A stretch of 64,000 bases of DNA from Zoroaster sp. YZ-2022 (lineage: Eukaryota > Echinodermata > Asteroidea > Forcipulatida > Zoroasteridae), in NCBI GenBank assembly GCA_029582265.1, contig CM055830.1, forward strand, positions 35,334,718-35,398,717, in the 5' to 3' direction. A program made the position numbers and the translations under genes. The notes under the pieces are model-generated. The model ran no database searches and had not been told where the DNA came from. It saw only the letters and a program-made list of their open reading frames with translations. Of the stretch, positions 26,401 to 37,171 are shown piece by piece; within the stretch, counting starts at the first letter, position 1; every line of letters begins with the position of its first letter.

Positions 26401-27698
26401 TGTATGATACTTCAGGGCATGATCTTTGGTATGACATTTACCCTTTGACCTACAAGAAGCTGTATATTTACCTGTAAGTCACACTCTCCTCCTTGGTCAC
26501 AAATGGGACAGTCCAAAGGATGGTTCATCAAGAGAAATTCCATCACGCCCTCTCTGAAATGATTGATGAGATCATGTTATCAAAACCTATAAATTGGCTC
26601 ATATAGTCATTTGTATTCATCAAATATTGGGAATCTTTGGATGGAAATAAAGAACAATTTTGTAATTTTTTAAAGGAATTTTTGTAAATGTCAATAAGTT
26701 ATTTGTTTGTAGTAGTACATACCTAGCTTTTCTAGTCATTTCTGAGTTTGTTTTTATTCTCCAACCTTTCATTACTGGCATAGCACATGCTGCAACAGGC
26801 TGTCATACAAGAATAACATAAGACAACATTAAAACAAATCATATATTTTACCATTCTGACACACAAAACTAGATTGCTTTCTATGTTAGAAAAAGACACC
26901 TTTGGGAATCAGCTCCCCGGTAAAGCCAAACATGAAAAGTTTGTCTCTAATGAAAAACAACATTTTTTACATTTTCTGCGATGAATTGCTTACCTTGAGT
27001 GATTTTTCAACTTCGACAAGACACATACGGCAGTTACCAGCCACAGAGAGTCTGTCATGATAGCAGAACCTTGGTATCTCAACCCCAACCATGGCACATG
27101 CCTTGATATAAACAAATATTAACATTGTTTCATTTAGAAAAGGTACTGTATGCTTTGATTTAACAAACTGTTTTTGAAGATAGAAGACAGTTTTCCCTGC
27201 ACAAGAAAAAATATATGAAATTAGCATATGTCATAATGTTAAATACTGATATATCTTAAAGGTGCAGTATTTGTAATCAACAAATCTTCCCTAAAAATGA
27301 TTTTGTCTGAGGTGCAGCCATTATTAATATTTAATTCATTTGCAGTTTGAATCTATGATTGAGTTATCTTTCCTAAATTCCATTTTAGAAAGAATATAAC
27401 AAATCTGCATTTTAATTTGGCCGACAAAGGTCAAATATTTCATGACATTTGACCCAGGGTGTTTTGTCAAAATCAGAGATGGTAATGGGAAAAATATGTT
27501 GAACTGACACGGAATTAACCTAATGCCAGTTAGTTTTACCTGCAGAACAGTTGTACCAGGCTCCACTAACACACTCTTATCATCTACAAACACCTCCACC
27601 TTCTCAGGGGTAGCAGTTGAGTTTAGACGGTTACCAGACAGGCTGGGAGCCAGTGGCCTTGAGACCAGCAAAGCACGCGACAGCGGTGCCCTTAACAT
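17796..27698 (-). CDS. NDUFS1: NADH:ubiquinone oxidoreductase 75-kDa subunit, mitochondrial
   Basis: Core complex I subunit of the matrix arm carrying iron-sulphur clusters N1b, N4 and N5. Seventeen coding exons join in frame to 727 residues, the same length as human. In transcript order: 27698-27540, 27101-26994, 26799-26723, 26553-26472, 26246-26104, 25777-25714, 25197-25143, 25005-24839, 24566-24417, 23902-23757, 22053-21858, 21232-21008, 20305-20152, 19677-19566, 19302-19239, 18605-18471, 17942-17796. The N-terminus is an Arg/Leu/Ser-rich import sequence ([15 protein letters not shown]). Cluster ligands are present: C66, C77, C80, C94 (2Fe-2S); H126, C130, C133, C139 (N5); C182, C185, C188, C232 (N4). 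There is a four-residue insertion (around DNQF, 157-160) relative to human. An acceptor at 27724 just upstream of the ATG exon implies a non-coding first exon toward EEF1B2. Introns hold several repeats. Confidence 0.97.
18324..18397 (+). mobile_element. SINE 3' tail fragment
   Basis: Only the terminal part is present: CGCCTTGAGCGCCCAGC, GTGGATATATGCGCGCTACA, then an ATT run. This is the same tail as the SINEs at 4970, 22187, 34512 and 40020. It lies in an NDUFS1 intron. Confidence 0.65.
18828..19155. repeat. Inverted-repeat element with iterated CTCAATGCAACA word
   Basis: The left arm (about 18828-18900) and right arm (about 19074-19150) are near-perfect complements, about 75 bp each, starting CTACAGGCATTGCACAGACA. 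The word CTCAATGCAACA (or complement) recurs at least six times across arms and centre. It is an NDUFS1 intronic foldback, probably a MITE; borders are uncertain. Confidence 0.7.
19466..19551. repeat. 12-bp G-rich minisatellite next to an NDUFS1 donor site
   Basis: Units such as GGGCGTGGTTGA repeat about seven times. On the transcript strand they read as CCACGCCC repeats beginning about 15 nt downstream of the 5' splice site of the exon ending at 19566. Confidence 0.8.
20352..20704. repeat. 29-bp minisatellite, about 12 units
   Basis: Unit GAGTACTAATCTAGGAGTTG plus GCTTTGTAT, with little divergence (TACAA versus TATGA or TATGG). It sits within the NDUFS1 intron between the exons ending at 21008 and starting at 20305. 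Confidence 0.9.
22187..22551 (+). mobile_element. Monomeric tRNA-derived SINE, copy D
   Basis: One tRNA-like head only (GGTCGAGCGG A-box type near 22196, GGTTCGAATCCC B-box at about 22253). It then has the same body as the dimeric copies (GAGCAAGACACTTTACCGCA, CAGGGAGCTGAGATGG, GCGCTATATAAG) and an ATT tail. It is clearly more diverged than the dimeric copies and may represent the ancestral one-head form. It lies in an NDUFS1 intron. Confidence 0.8.
22586..23356. mobile_element. Nested Penelope-like element fragments
   Basis: The segment CAGAACTAATTACTACTCAA through GCAATTAGTCTTACT occurs at about 22760-22818 and again at about 23298-23352. Its end is present inverted at 22586-22611. Between them a 127-bp unit is duplicated (22826-22952 and 23049-23176, spaced 224 bp). 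Next to the second copy is GATCGAAACGTCGAG followed by CACCAGTTCTTTTCAGAAC, a phrase typical of the terminal repeats of Penelope-like elements. No reverse transcriptase is present. A (ATT)n run follows at 23356-23405. Confidence 0.55.
23236..23275 (+). ncRNA. Hammerhead-ribozyme-like core
   Basis: The core order is CTC (stem I), CTGAGGA (23239-23245), a six-pair stem II GATCAG/CTGATC, GAA, the minimal stem ACGT, C (cleavage position), then GAG pairing with CTC. This fits a type I hammerhead with very short stem III, as reported for Penelope-like elements. One unpaired C follows the CTGAGGA box, and stem I is only three pairs, so activity is uncertain. Confidence 0.4.
24056..24262. mobile_element. 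Dispersed TTAA-ended repeat, copy 1
   Basis: Starts TTAAAGGGACAATATCATCA and shares about 200 bp with the repeat at 32447-32663 (AACAGGGCATGGAAT, CATGATAAGGTCA, TTCAGTCACTGTGTTCTT, TCTGATCATGAC). Its right end appears lost. Confidence 0.65.
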
Positions 27699-28064
27699 GG
27701 CGACTACTGAGGTCTGCGCAGCTCTGAAAATTATAACAATTTGTAAAACTTTACTCTTGATCATGTTGATCTAGTATCGGTATAATTTGGAGAATTGAAT
27801 TAATGGATTATTGATGAGGAAAACATGAGCCGCTTAATAAGGAAAGACCTTATTTAATTATTGGTCTGTTGGAGTTTGAAGTGTGCTCAAGCCAATGACA
27901 ATGCCCCTTTTTATAATGTTCTGTTAGGTGTTGGACTAAAATTAACGTTAGGACATGCACATGTCAAGTTTCTACCACTGTCTCTGATTTGATCTAACGT
28001 TAATTATAACTCTAGTGTAACGTTATGCTCAATCTAACAGTTTTTAACATTCATATCTAGCTAT

Positions 28065-29125
28065 AGCTAGGATGATCCTATCGTTATGTTTTCACATAAG
28101 CGCTAGGATAAAGAGTGTACAAAAAAACGTAGATTGCATGTTTTACGAAGAAATAAACACATTGCACTGTAATACCTTAAATATATGAATCTACTATGAA
28201 TCTATACTGTATTGTTATTATGTGTATGCCTTTGATCACAAAAAATATTGTAACTTACACTGTGTTTTTGACCAATTCTTGCCTTGTTTTGATCTTCTCT
28301 GCGGTTCGATTCGGGCCGCACGATGTGATGTATCATACACCTACTGTTCCATTCGTTTTCAGTCATAGTTGCAATTACTGGAGCGGAGCAGAGCCCTATA
28401 TTGGGCCGGCTCTGGAGCGGAGCAGCAAACAGCGCCCCCGCCCAACTCAATGTGTTAATTCGTGTTGAAAACTTGTGCAATACAAACCCACGGCTGTTTT
28501 AGTTTTATTCAATATGTTCCATTCCGCTATTGCATTATGCCCAGCTTCTTTTCAATGAAATTGTTAAGGAAATCTCTGATAATTGTACATGACAATGCAA
28601 AGGACCATGTGGAAAGACAAATGACAATGGTTCCAATGTAAATCTTAATTCCATCAATTGAATAGCGCATTTCTGCCATGGAACATATTGAATTAAACAA
28701 ACGGAAACAGCCGTGGGTTTGTATTGCACAAGCCTTCAACACGAATTAACACATTGAGTCGGGCGGGGGCGCTGTTTGCCGCTCTGCTCCAGAGCCGGTC
28801 CAATATACGGCTCCAGTAATTGCACCTATGACCGTGAAAACGGATGGAACAGTAGGTGTATGACACGTGATCACATCATGCGGACAGAATCGAACCGCTG
28901 AGAAGATCAAAACAAGGCAAGAACTGGTCAAAAACACAGTGTAAGTTACAATATTTTTTATGATCAAAGGCATACACATAATAACAATACAGTATAGATT
29001 CATAGTAACTATAGATTTAATGCAATGTGTTTATTTCTTTGTAACTAAAACATGCAATGTACGTTTTTTTGTACACTCTTTATCCTAGCGCTTATGTGAA
29101 AACATAACGATAGGATCATCCTAGC
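28065..29125. mobile_element. Large inverted-repeat (foldback) element between NDUFS1 and EEF1B2
   Basis: The left arm (about 28065-28536) and right arm (about 28660-29125) are complementary over about 465 bp, at roughly 90% by eye. Ends read AGCTAGGATGATCCTATCGT and the complement. A spacer of about 125 bp separates them. Apparent open frames in both arms are mirror images of each other, so they are not genes. It lies in the shared upstream region of a divergent gene pair, on the path where the NDUFS1 leader exon should be. Confidence 0.85.
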
Positions 29126-29129
29126 TAAT

Positions 29130-29912
29130 CTAACTAATTCGTACAAACTCAAGCCCTTGCTATCTCATATACCCATGCCAACATTGCAACAATTGGTTAA
29201 GGTTCAATTGGTAAAGGTTTGTGTTGGCAAGGGTAGTTTGTAAGGTCGAGTTGACCTCTTGTCTTCTTGACCTAAAAAAATCAACATTAAATTAATGACC
29301 GTTTCTTACATCACTTCGGCAAGTTTCAAATTAAACTAAAAACAATAATTAAACTACGACATACATTCAGTTTCATTTTTGATATAAGAAAATATTACAC
29401 ATATCAATATATTAAATAATCACGACAAGGAAAGCTCACCAAAGTATAAAAAACGGCTTTTTGTGGCGCTGTTGTTACATACATGTACAGCCCAATGTCG
29501 ACTTTCAGCGACAAACACAGTATAGCGGATGGTGCGCAATAGTACACCTACGTATTACAAAATGCATTTAACACGCGGGTACCAAGCAAAATGTATTTAT
29601 GATCGATTGAGGGCGCTGTAACCTTTTACCGGTGGCTGATCCACGCGTTCATGTCATGTTCATGTCATGTACATGTACATGTACATGTACATGTACATGT
29701 ACATGTACATGTACATGTACATGTACATGTACATGTACATGTACATGTACATGTACTGTATTAGCATGTACCGTATGTGTACGATCGATCGAGCGCTGCA
29801 TATCGATGCACTGGCAATTCAATTATTCTGTCTTTTCAATCTCGTTAGCACTTAGCTATTGGCACGTAACACTAACAGTCATCTCAGAGAATTTCCTGAA
29901 ACTTTCGTGAAA
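29130..29912. promoter_or_regulatory. Divergent NDUFS1/EEF1B2 upstream region
   Basis: The two genes run head to head with no gene between. The stretch is less AT-rich than the introns and holds an almost uninterrupted (GTACAT) hexamer array at about 29666-29757, ending about 155 bp before the EEF1B2 ATG. A pyrimidine-rich CTTTTC stretch lies near 29832, where a TOP-like start might be, but this is only a guess. I cannot place the transcription start sites. Confidence 0.5.
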
Positions 29913-32900
29913 ATGGGATTCGGTGACTTGAAGAAAGCAGCAGGCCTAGGAGCCCTGAATGGGTACCTTGCTGACCGTAGCTTTATTGAAGGGTAAAATT
30001 ATACTAAAGTGTTATTTTCTTGCTTTTAAATTTAATTTTAAGAAAAACTGCCTATCCAGTCACTTGGCACACGTGTTCCTTCCTCCATGTGTACACGTAC
30101 CTCATGGAGTCATCGTCAATGATTTGCATGTAACTGTCATGACTGTCTGTGTTATATGGAGCTTCCTCCATGGTTATACCATGGAGTAAGGAAATATTCC
30201 TTCCTCCATGGTTATACCATACATAACTGTCTATAACTTAGTGTTGTACAACTTGTAGGTTGTTGTTTTTAATCAGGACTTTAATTTCAGTAAGTTATGG
30301 AAATAAACGAATGAATTTGAAAAATTATCATTATTTATCAATATCATGTTAATTCAATAATTGTTATTTTCTTTATTCTAAAGTTTTGTGCAAGTAATTT
30401 TATTTCATGAAATCATGAAATCAGAATCTGAACAAAGGCAAAACTAAATTGCCATTCTCTAATGTTAAATAATATGTGACCCTGCACGGTGAAACCCGCA
30501 AAAAGTCGCTGAACCCCAATCCAAGATACAGCCAATTTTTGACCAATGGGGTGTTATACGGCCTTTTGGGGTTTTTACTGATTATAATAGTTCCCGGATG
30601 TTTATTTCACAATTTCCTGCAAACAAAATTACTGAAATCGATTTATAAGTGTGTGAAAAAGCAAAATTCCGAGCACCATTTTGCGGTTGTTAGTGCGTTT
30701 TTTTTTCAAAACATACTGTATTTCTTGAAATCGTAATTTTATTGTTTTTTGACTTTTCAAAGTCCATAACTTTCCAACAGAATGCATGATGGATATAATT
30801 TTTTCACCATTGAAAAGCTAAAGAGTTGCCCTTTCATATGATACCAATAACTCATTTTTTATTTCTGGGACGTTTTTGTGGGTTTTGTCATGCTGGGTCA
30901 CATATTTTTCATTTATAGCAAGGGCCAAAGTACTATTATTGTTGCACAATACAATAGTTTCGCTAGATAGCAAATAATTCATAAAAATAATTGGATACAT
31001 CATACTTGAACTTAAACATTTAAATTTTGTTTATATAATATTTGTATTGTTTAACCCTCCTACTGTTTGACCATTTGAAACCATTCAAAATTTCCACTTA
31101 CCAAAATGCCCATTGGTTTTGTACACACATGGTGATACCATTTGAACAGTGTTGGTAGCAAGCTTTACTACCATTCAAATCCATTCAAATGCATAGAGGG
31201 TCCATTGATTCACCACTTAGAAGTATCCAAACAAGGTTTTGTATTAGCTGTACTACCATTTGGAAAGATCCAAACAAGGTTTTGTATTAGCTGACCTACC
31301 ATTCAAAACCATTTGAGGGAATCAATACTGTACACAGTTATTTCACCATTCAAAACCACAAAAGCGAATGGTTTCAAATGGTGGATCAACTTGTATGAAA
31401 AAGGTACCAGAAGTAGGAGGGTTAATATATTTTATAAATATTTTGATAATACCTTTATAATACCTTTTGACAGGTATACTGTATCGCAAGCAGATGTGGT
31501 GGTATACCAAGCTATGTCTGGCGCCCCCTGTGCTGACCTCTTTAACGCACTCAGGTGGTACAATCAAGTCAAGTCATACAGCAGCCAGTTCAGCAGGTGA
31601 GATGCTACTTATCTCATTTTAGTATTGATCACAACTAGGCCTAATCACAACAACATAAAAGTGTTACAATGAGTGCCTCGTATAACCAGAGTGTTTCTTT
31701 AATCGACTATTTGTAATTGTTATTACAGTTTGCCAGGTGTAAAGAAGGCTCTTAGTGAGTATGGACCATCTGGAGACAGTGTTGCTAAGAAACCAGCTGA
31801 AGATGATGATGACGATGATGATATTGATCTCTTTGGTTCTGATGATGATGATGATGATGCAGAAATGAAGGCCATGCAAGAAGAGAAAAAAGCTGCAGTG
31901 GAAGCATCCAAGAAGAAGAGTAAGTAGATAATTAAACCAATCTTAAGATGTTTTGAAAGAGTATCTAACATTTTTTTAAATATTATTTTTTGTATTTTTT
32001 TCAGAAATGGGATCAAAGTTTCTAGAATAGACTTGTGCTTTTCTGATTGTTGTATGATACCTTATTGATCTGTTATTGGTATATTGGGTACCAGACATGA
32101 GTACAGTGTATTATGGTTCTATTGTAATGGTGATAGAAGACATTTATGAGCTGTCTAGTATCCTTCAGATCAACATTATTGTGTTCTTTTCTTCTTACAC
32201 AGAGCCAGCAGTTACTGCCAAGTCTACCATCGTTCTTGATGTGAAACCGTGGGACGATGAAACCGACATGGTTGAAGTAGAGAAATCAGTCCGAAGCATT
32301 GAGATGGACGGCCTTCTATGGGGAGCATGTGAGTTGTCCTTCACCTCTGTGAAAGTGTAGCAAAACCTTGATGAATGTCATTTTCCAATTTGAAAAATTA
32401 AAATGTTTTAGTATTCAAAGAAACTTATCTGATTCTAGCCTGCAAGTTAAAGGGACAGTATCGTCACGATCAACAGGGCATGGAATTGGAGTGCTAGTTT
32501 TAGATTAACTCAGTGACTGAAGAAAATACCCAACATGATAAGGTCACATTACTGATGCTACTGCATTAATGGGTAATTTTCAGTCACTGTGTTCTTAAAC
32601 GAGGACACCGATTCCATGTCCTATTGAAAGTCAGCTCTGATCATGACAATATTGTCCATTTAATGGGTCAGTGTCTTGAAGGATGGTTCATTATGTGATA
32701 TTTAATATCAAGTGGATGACTTTATTTTTGAATACCCATGTGGTACACTGTCCATGCAAATTACAACTAGCACATTAACCCTCCTACTACTACAAGGGTC
32801 AAAATGTTGATATACTTGCCAAGGTGTATCTAGTGCACTTAAAAATCGAACACTGTTACGTGAAGTAAGTACATTTACAGGTCAAAATGAGTCAACCATT

Positions 32901-33614
32901 TTTGACTGGTAAAAGCATTGTCTGGGTATTGTTCAGGGTGGTCAAAATGACAGTAAAAACCAGTCAAAAATGCCCCTGTGTGCACATTTGGGTCAACAGT
33001 CAGTTCCCGCTAAAGTGCACCTATAGTAGGAGGGTTAATTGTATGCACTTATTTCAACAATTATAAAACAGTTCAAGATTTATTGTTGCTTATTGCCAAA
33101 ACAATCGACGTTGATTTTGTATTTCTGTCGACAGCTAAATTGGTTCCTGTAGGATATGGTATTAAGAAGCTTCAAATCAGCTGTGTGGTTGTAGATGACA
33201 AGGTAAAAATGCCATTTATTATTTATGGACCCTTTGAGAAACTAAGAGATAGAAGACTGAATGGTCCTTTTCCAATATTCTTGATATTGTGTGTATGTTT
33301 AGGATTAAGTAAACAATGCAGAAAGGACTGGTGGTAAGTCTGTTGCCACCTAGAGTCTCATTCACAATTATAATCACAAAATATAGCAAGCTTTTATTCC
33401 TAACAATGGAGGACCTCGTACAAGGCAGGTTCTTTGCTATTTTTATTTGAGGATTTAATTCATTTGTGAAAATTCTTATCTTTTTAAAATATTTGTATTT
33501 ACTGGGTTTATTTTCTTATATTTACAGGTTGGCACAGATGACCTAGAAGAGAAAATCGTAGCATTTGAAGATATGGTTCAATCAATGGACATTTTCGCCT
33601 TCAACAAGATCTAA
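29913..33614 (+). CDS. EEF1B2: Elongation factor 1-beta, guanine nucleotide exchange subunit
   Basis: Exchanges GDP for GTP on eEF1A during translation elongation in the cytosol. Six exons join in frame to 224 residues (human 225): 29913-29992, 31474-31596, 31729-31919, 32203-32328, 33135-33202, 33528-33614. The N-terminus [12 protein letters not shown] and LFNALRWYN form the small GST-C-like eEF1-gamma-binding domain (about 1-75). An acidic linker contains [13 protein letters not shown], the conserved CK2 site. The C-terminal exchange domain (about 140-224) has [26 protein letters not shown] and the invariant end AFNKI. Possible poly(A) signals are AATAAA at 33820 and 34067. Intron 1 holds two MITEs. 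The neighbour NDUFS1 is head to head, as in vertebrates. Confidence 0.97.
30473..30903. mobile_element. MITE with TGTGACCC ends, EEF1B2 intron 1
   Basis: The left end, ATGTGACCCTGCACGGTGAA then ACCCGCAAAAA, is matched in inverted orientation at the right by GTTTTTGTGGGTTTTGTCATG and GGGTCACAT. That gives about 30 bp of imperfect terminal inversion around about 430 bp. ATAT may be the target duplication. No transposase. Confidence 0.65.
31051..31425. mobile_element. TTAA-flanked MITE (CCCTCCTACT ends), copy A
   Basis: TTAA CCCTCCTACT on the left and AGTAGGAGGG TTAA on the right are perfect inverted ends with TTAA on both sides. TTAA targets plus ends starting CCCT are typical of the piggyBac superfamily. 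The interior is built largely from the iterated word CCATTCAAA/CCATTTGAAA (about nine times). Confidence 0.75.
32447..32663. mobile_element. TTAA-ended MITE, copy 2, EEF1B2 intron 4
   Basis: TTAAAGGGACAGTATCGTCA at the left and TGACAATATTGTCCATTTAA at the right are imperfect inverted ends. It is a full-length relative of the repeat at 24056. Confidence 0.65.
32775..33038. mobile_element. TTAA-flanked MITE (CCCTCCTACT ends), copy B
   Basis: TTAACCCTCCTACTACTA at the left, ATAGTAGGAGGGTTAA at the right. It has the same ends as the element at 31051, but the interior is a different iterated word, GTCAAAAATG and its complement. Confidence 0.75.
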
Positions 33615-34511
33615 AACCTGAATTTCCCATTCCCTACCAATCGTCAAATATAACCAACATGAAAGGAAACGACCTTTAAATCACAAACCTGTTATTTGAT
33701 AATTCTATCTTTTCACTACATCGTTTTTTAAATGAGACTATTCCATCAAACTGATTGATCAGACGTTGTGATCAATCCTGAAAAAAATTGAATATAATTA
33801 ATTAAACCTGAAATATATCAATAAAACAATGGCTCGAGTTTTTATATCGGGGACTCTTAGGATGAACTTTGACCAATAACATCTCTACTCACTATAAAGA
33901 GCTCTGTAATCGGGACCTTGTTAGTTTTACATACCAGCAACAAGTTAGTTTTTAATAAATGAACCCCAATATTGTGTTGAGTAGGAACCACTGATAATGA
34001 CTTTTAATCAATGTCTTCAAAATTGATTAGGATTAATGTTTAATCATGTATGACGGTGAAGCTGCTAATAAAAGATTTATTTCAAGTTGAATTATATTTT
34101 AATTTGTGTCATGTTCTTTTGGCGTATCTAATTGACTATTGAAAATGGATAAGGAAAACTACACACCCATATTATGGGTAAGAAATTTAAATTCTTGGCA
34201 CTAATTGGCAGAATGTATTTACTGTTTCACCCCATCACTTTTTGTTGCCATTCATTTAAATTGACCCACTTCTGGATTGCCCTTTTTGAGAAACCTGAAC
34301 AAAGGCTGGTGATCATTTTGACACTATTGTCAAAGACGGAATGGAATGCGCTCTATGGACAATCATCAAACCAATCGGAGGGCTGTTACTGGCTTACTAC
34401 TGCTTTGGTTATTTTATAGGTTTGTGAAATTCTTATGTTAATTAGCTACCTTATGAAATAGCAGTAATATGCCTCTAAAGCTTTAGACATACTTTGTATA
34501 ACCAAGTACAT

Positions 34512-35048
34512 AATAATAATAATAATAATGTATAGATTTATATAGCGCACGTATCCACCAACTAAGTGGCGCTCAAGGCGCATTATATTATTATCCCTGC
34601 TCATAAGGCTCATAAGGCTCATAAATCATTCCTGAAACCATCTCAGCTCCCTGGGGAGTATACAGCTCAATTGCTGCCATTTCTAGCGCATATAGAGCAA
34701 ACCATCTCTGCCTTCACAGGTACCCATTTAACCCCTGGGTGGAGAGAAGCAATTATGGTTAAGTGTCTTGCTCAAGGACACAGGTGTCACGGCCGGGGCT
34801 CGAACCCACACTCTGCTGCTGGCAACACCAGAACTTGAGTTCAGTGCGCTAGACCGCACGACAATCCACTTTACGTGCATTATACAACACACGGGACCTA
34901 CGACTTTACGTCCCATCCGAAGGACGAAGCAATTATGGTTAAGTACCTTGCTCAAGGACACAAGTGTCACGACCGGGGCTCGAACCCACACCCTGCTGCT
35001 GGCAACACCAGAACTTGAGTTCGGTGCGCTAGACCGCTCGGCCACGAC
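34512..35048 (-). mobile_element. Dimeric tRNA-Leu SINE, copy B
   Basis: Nearly identical to copy A at 4970-5505 (I counted about two substitutions outside the tail), including the same deletion in the second head (CCGCACGAC where copy C has CCGCTCGGCCACGAC). It lies downstream of EEF1B2. The open frames of 90-159 codons here are SINE sequence, not genes. Confidence 0.85.
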
Positions 35049-35049
35049 A

Positions 35050-35750
35050 CTCCATGAAGTATATTCACCAATCAATCCTTTATTAAAGATGTACAACTGC
35101 CAAATTCCTTGGGCCAACCAAAAAGTTACTAAAAACCTTTCTATAATAATAAAATTTTCGTCATTTATTGATATTTCAAAAGAATAATTTCTTTCTTTAC
35201 AAACCATCTTTTTAGATTACTTGTACATTATATGATCATATCAGAATATACTTTTGATAAAATGCATCAATTCTTTGTAAGAATAGATATAAACAGAAAA
35301 CAACATATGAAAGTTTCAGCCTTTATCACTGTGTACTTTTCATCTCATGAAGATGAAAATATATGAATATCTTAAGATAGCACCTTAGACAGAAACATTT
35401 CACATGATGTTATACATCATCAGCTTTACATCCTTCATAATTAAAAAAAAATAGTTTACGTGTAATGGCTTCTGAAATAAAAGAATTCAGATTATACTGT
35501 AAAAATAAAACAATAGAAATATAAAACATGTAGATGTAGGAAGAAACCGTTTCAATAAGTTGATAAAGAAGCCACCTGCCCAATATGGCTATCCCCTCAA
35601 GGTCTTAATGAAATATTACAAATACACAATCTTACCCACTGCGGCCCTTTAACATACATATGACTAACATTTAGGATAGAATGTTCTTTACAGAGGCATT
35701 TTTCACTATATTTTACTCACTGCTATGCTAGTAAATATCAGTACACTCAA
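35050..35750. other. Intergenic stretch, no gene seen
   Basis: AT-rich sequence without a supported exon between the SINE and the TTAA-flanked minisatellite element. Confidence 0.4.
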
Positions 35751-36551
35751 TTAACCCTAACCTAAAAACCTCTTTGCTAAAGTGAAGCATTTTGGAGGAT
35801 TGAGGTTATTAGGAATACTTGCCTTTCCATGGTACATGTACATTCATGTTTGTTATAGTGATTGCAAGGTCAGTGCTTGGGTCAGTGGACACTGTTTATT
35901 GCTCCATGCATGCAGGGATGGGTCCCTGGCCATGTACATGTATCACAGATTATAAACACATGTGTGCATACATGTCATGTGCTTGCTTTACTACTGAAGG
36001 ATTTTGGAGGATTCAGGTTATGTGTAAGCAAATGGGCCTAGGGAGTTAGGAAGGATTCAGGTTATGTGTAAGCAAATGGGCCTAGGGAGTTAGGATTGAT
36101 TCAGGTTATGTGTAAGCAAATGGGCCTTGGGAGTTAGGAAGGATTCAGGTTATGTGTTTACAGCAAATGGGCCTAGGGAGTTAGGAAGGATTCAGGTTAT
36201 GTGTAAGCAAACGGGCCTAGGGAGTTAGGAAGGATTCAGGTTATGTGTTTACAGCAAACGGGCCTAGGGAGTTAGGAAGGATTCAGGTTATGTGTAAGCA
36301 AATGGGCCTAGGGAGTTAGGAAGGATTCAGGTTATGTGTAAGCAAATGGGCCTAGGGAGTTAGGAAGGATTCAGGTTATGTGTTTACAGCAAATGGGCCT
36401 AGGGAGTTAGGAAGGATTCAGGTTATGTGTAAGCAAATGGGCCTAGGGAGTTAGGAAGGATTCAGGTTATGTGTAAGCAAATGGGCCTAGGGAGTTAGGA
36501 AGGATTCAGGTTATGTGTTTACAGCAAATGGGCCTAGGGAGTTAGGGTTAA
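35751..36551. mobile_element. TTAA-flanked MITE carrying a 44/47-bp minisatellite
   Basis: The left end is TTAACCCTAACC and the right end is GGGAGTTAGGGTTAA, so the ends are inverted and bounded by TTAA. From about 35995 to 36540 it contains 12 tandem units of two length types, 44 bp (TGTGTAAGCAAATGGG) and 47 bp (TGTGTTTACAGCAAATGGG). A 90-bp relative with the same ends is at 45151-45240, suggesting the minisatellite grew inside the MITE. Confidence 0.8.
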
Positions 36552-37171
36552 TATTCAATATTGTAAGCCTCTGTGAAAATAAAGTTATAAACTCCTACTG
36601 GATTAATTCTCTGAATTAAATTTCTATTGCAAATATGAAATTATTAATAAGTACTGATTACAAGATGAGTAAAGTAAAAATGAGAACTGTAAATGTGACA
36701 CTCTTATTGCGTAATGACTGAATCTATCACATGTCCAGTTTGTTGTTACATAATTTGAACATTTAAGTTATCTATGATTGTAATGCTCAAGCTGTGAATA
36801 AATTAACATTGTATAAATGGCACAAACATTACTAGTGTTACATGCCCTGGTTTCCTAACACCACCAACAAAATCAGACGAAAATTACACAAAAGACAGAT
36901 AAATGATTACTACTTTTCAAATTAGGTAACAAACTAAAAAGAAACTTTCTTTTTTTTTTGGGGGGGGGGGTTAGAGGAAACAAATCCGGGAAAAAATGTC
37001 AAAGGCAGATACATATTTTGTACTTTTTATATTAAGCAACAACAAAAATAGGGCCTTTTTAAGGAGGAGAGGGAAATAGTTAAACAATTTGTCTTTCTCT
37101 TGTACAACCAATGATGAGGATTAAGCCAATTACTAGGAGTGAATTCTTTTATTTCTGAAAGACTGAAGTTA

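Noticed and set aside
28196..29003. Two similar 85-92 codon frames (MNLYCIVIMCMPL...)
   Set aside because: They are the two arms of the large inverted repeat read in opposite directions.
29632..29910. Frames rich in Cys-Thr or Met-Tyr dipeptides
   Set aside because: Produced by the GTACAT hexamer array.
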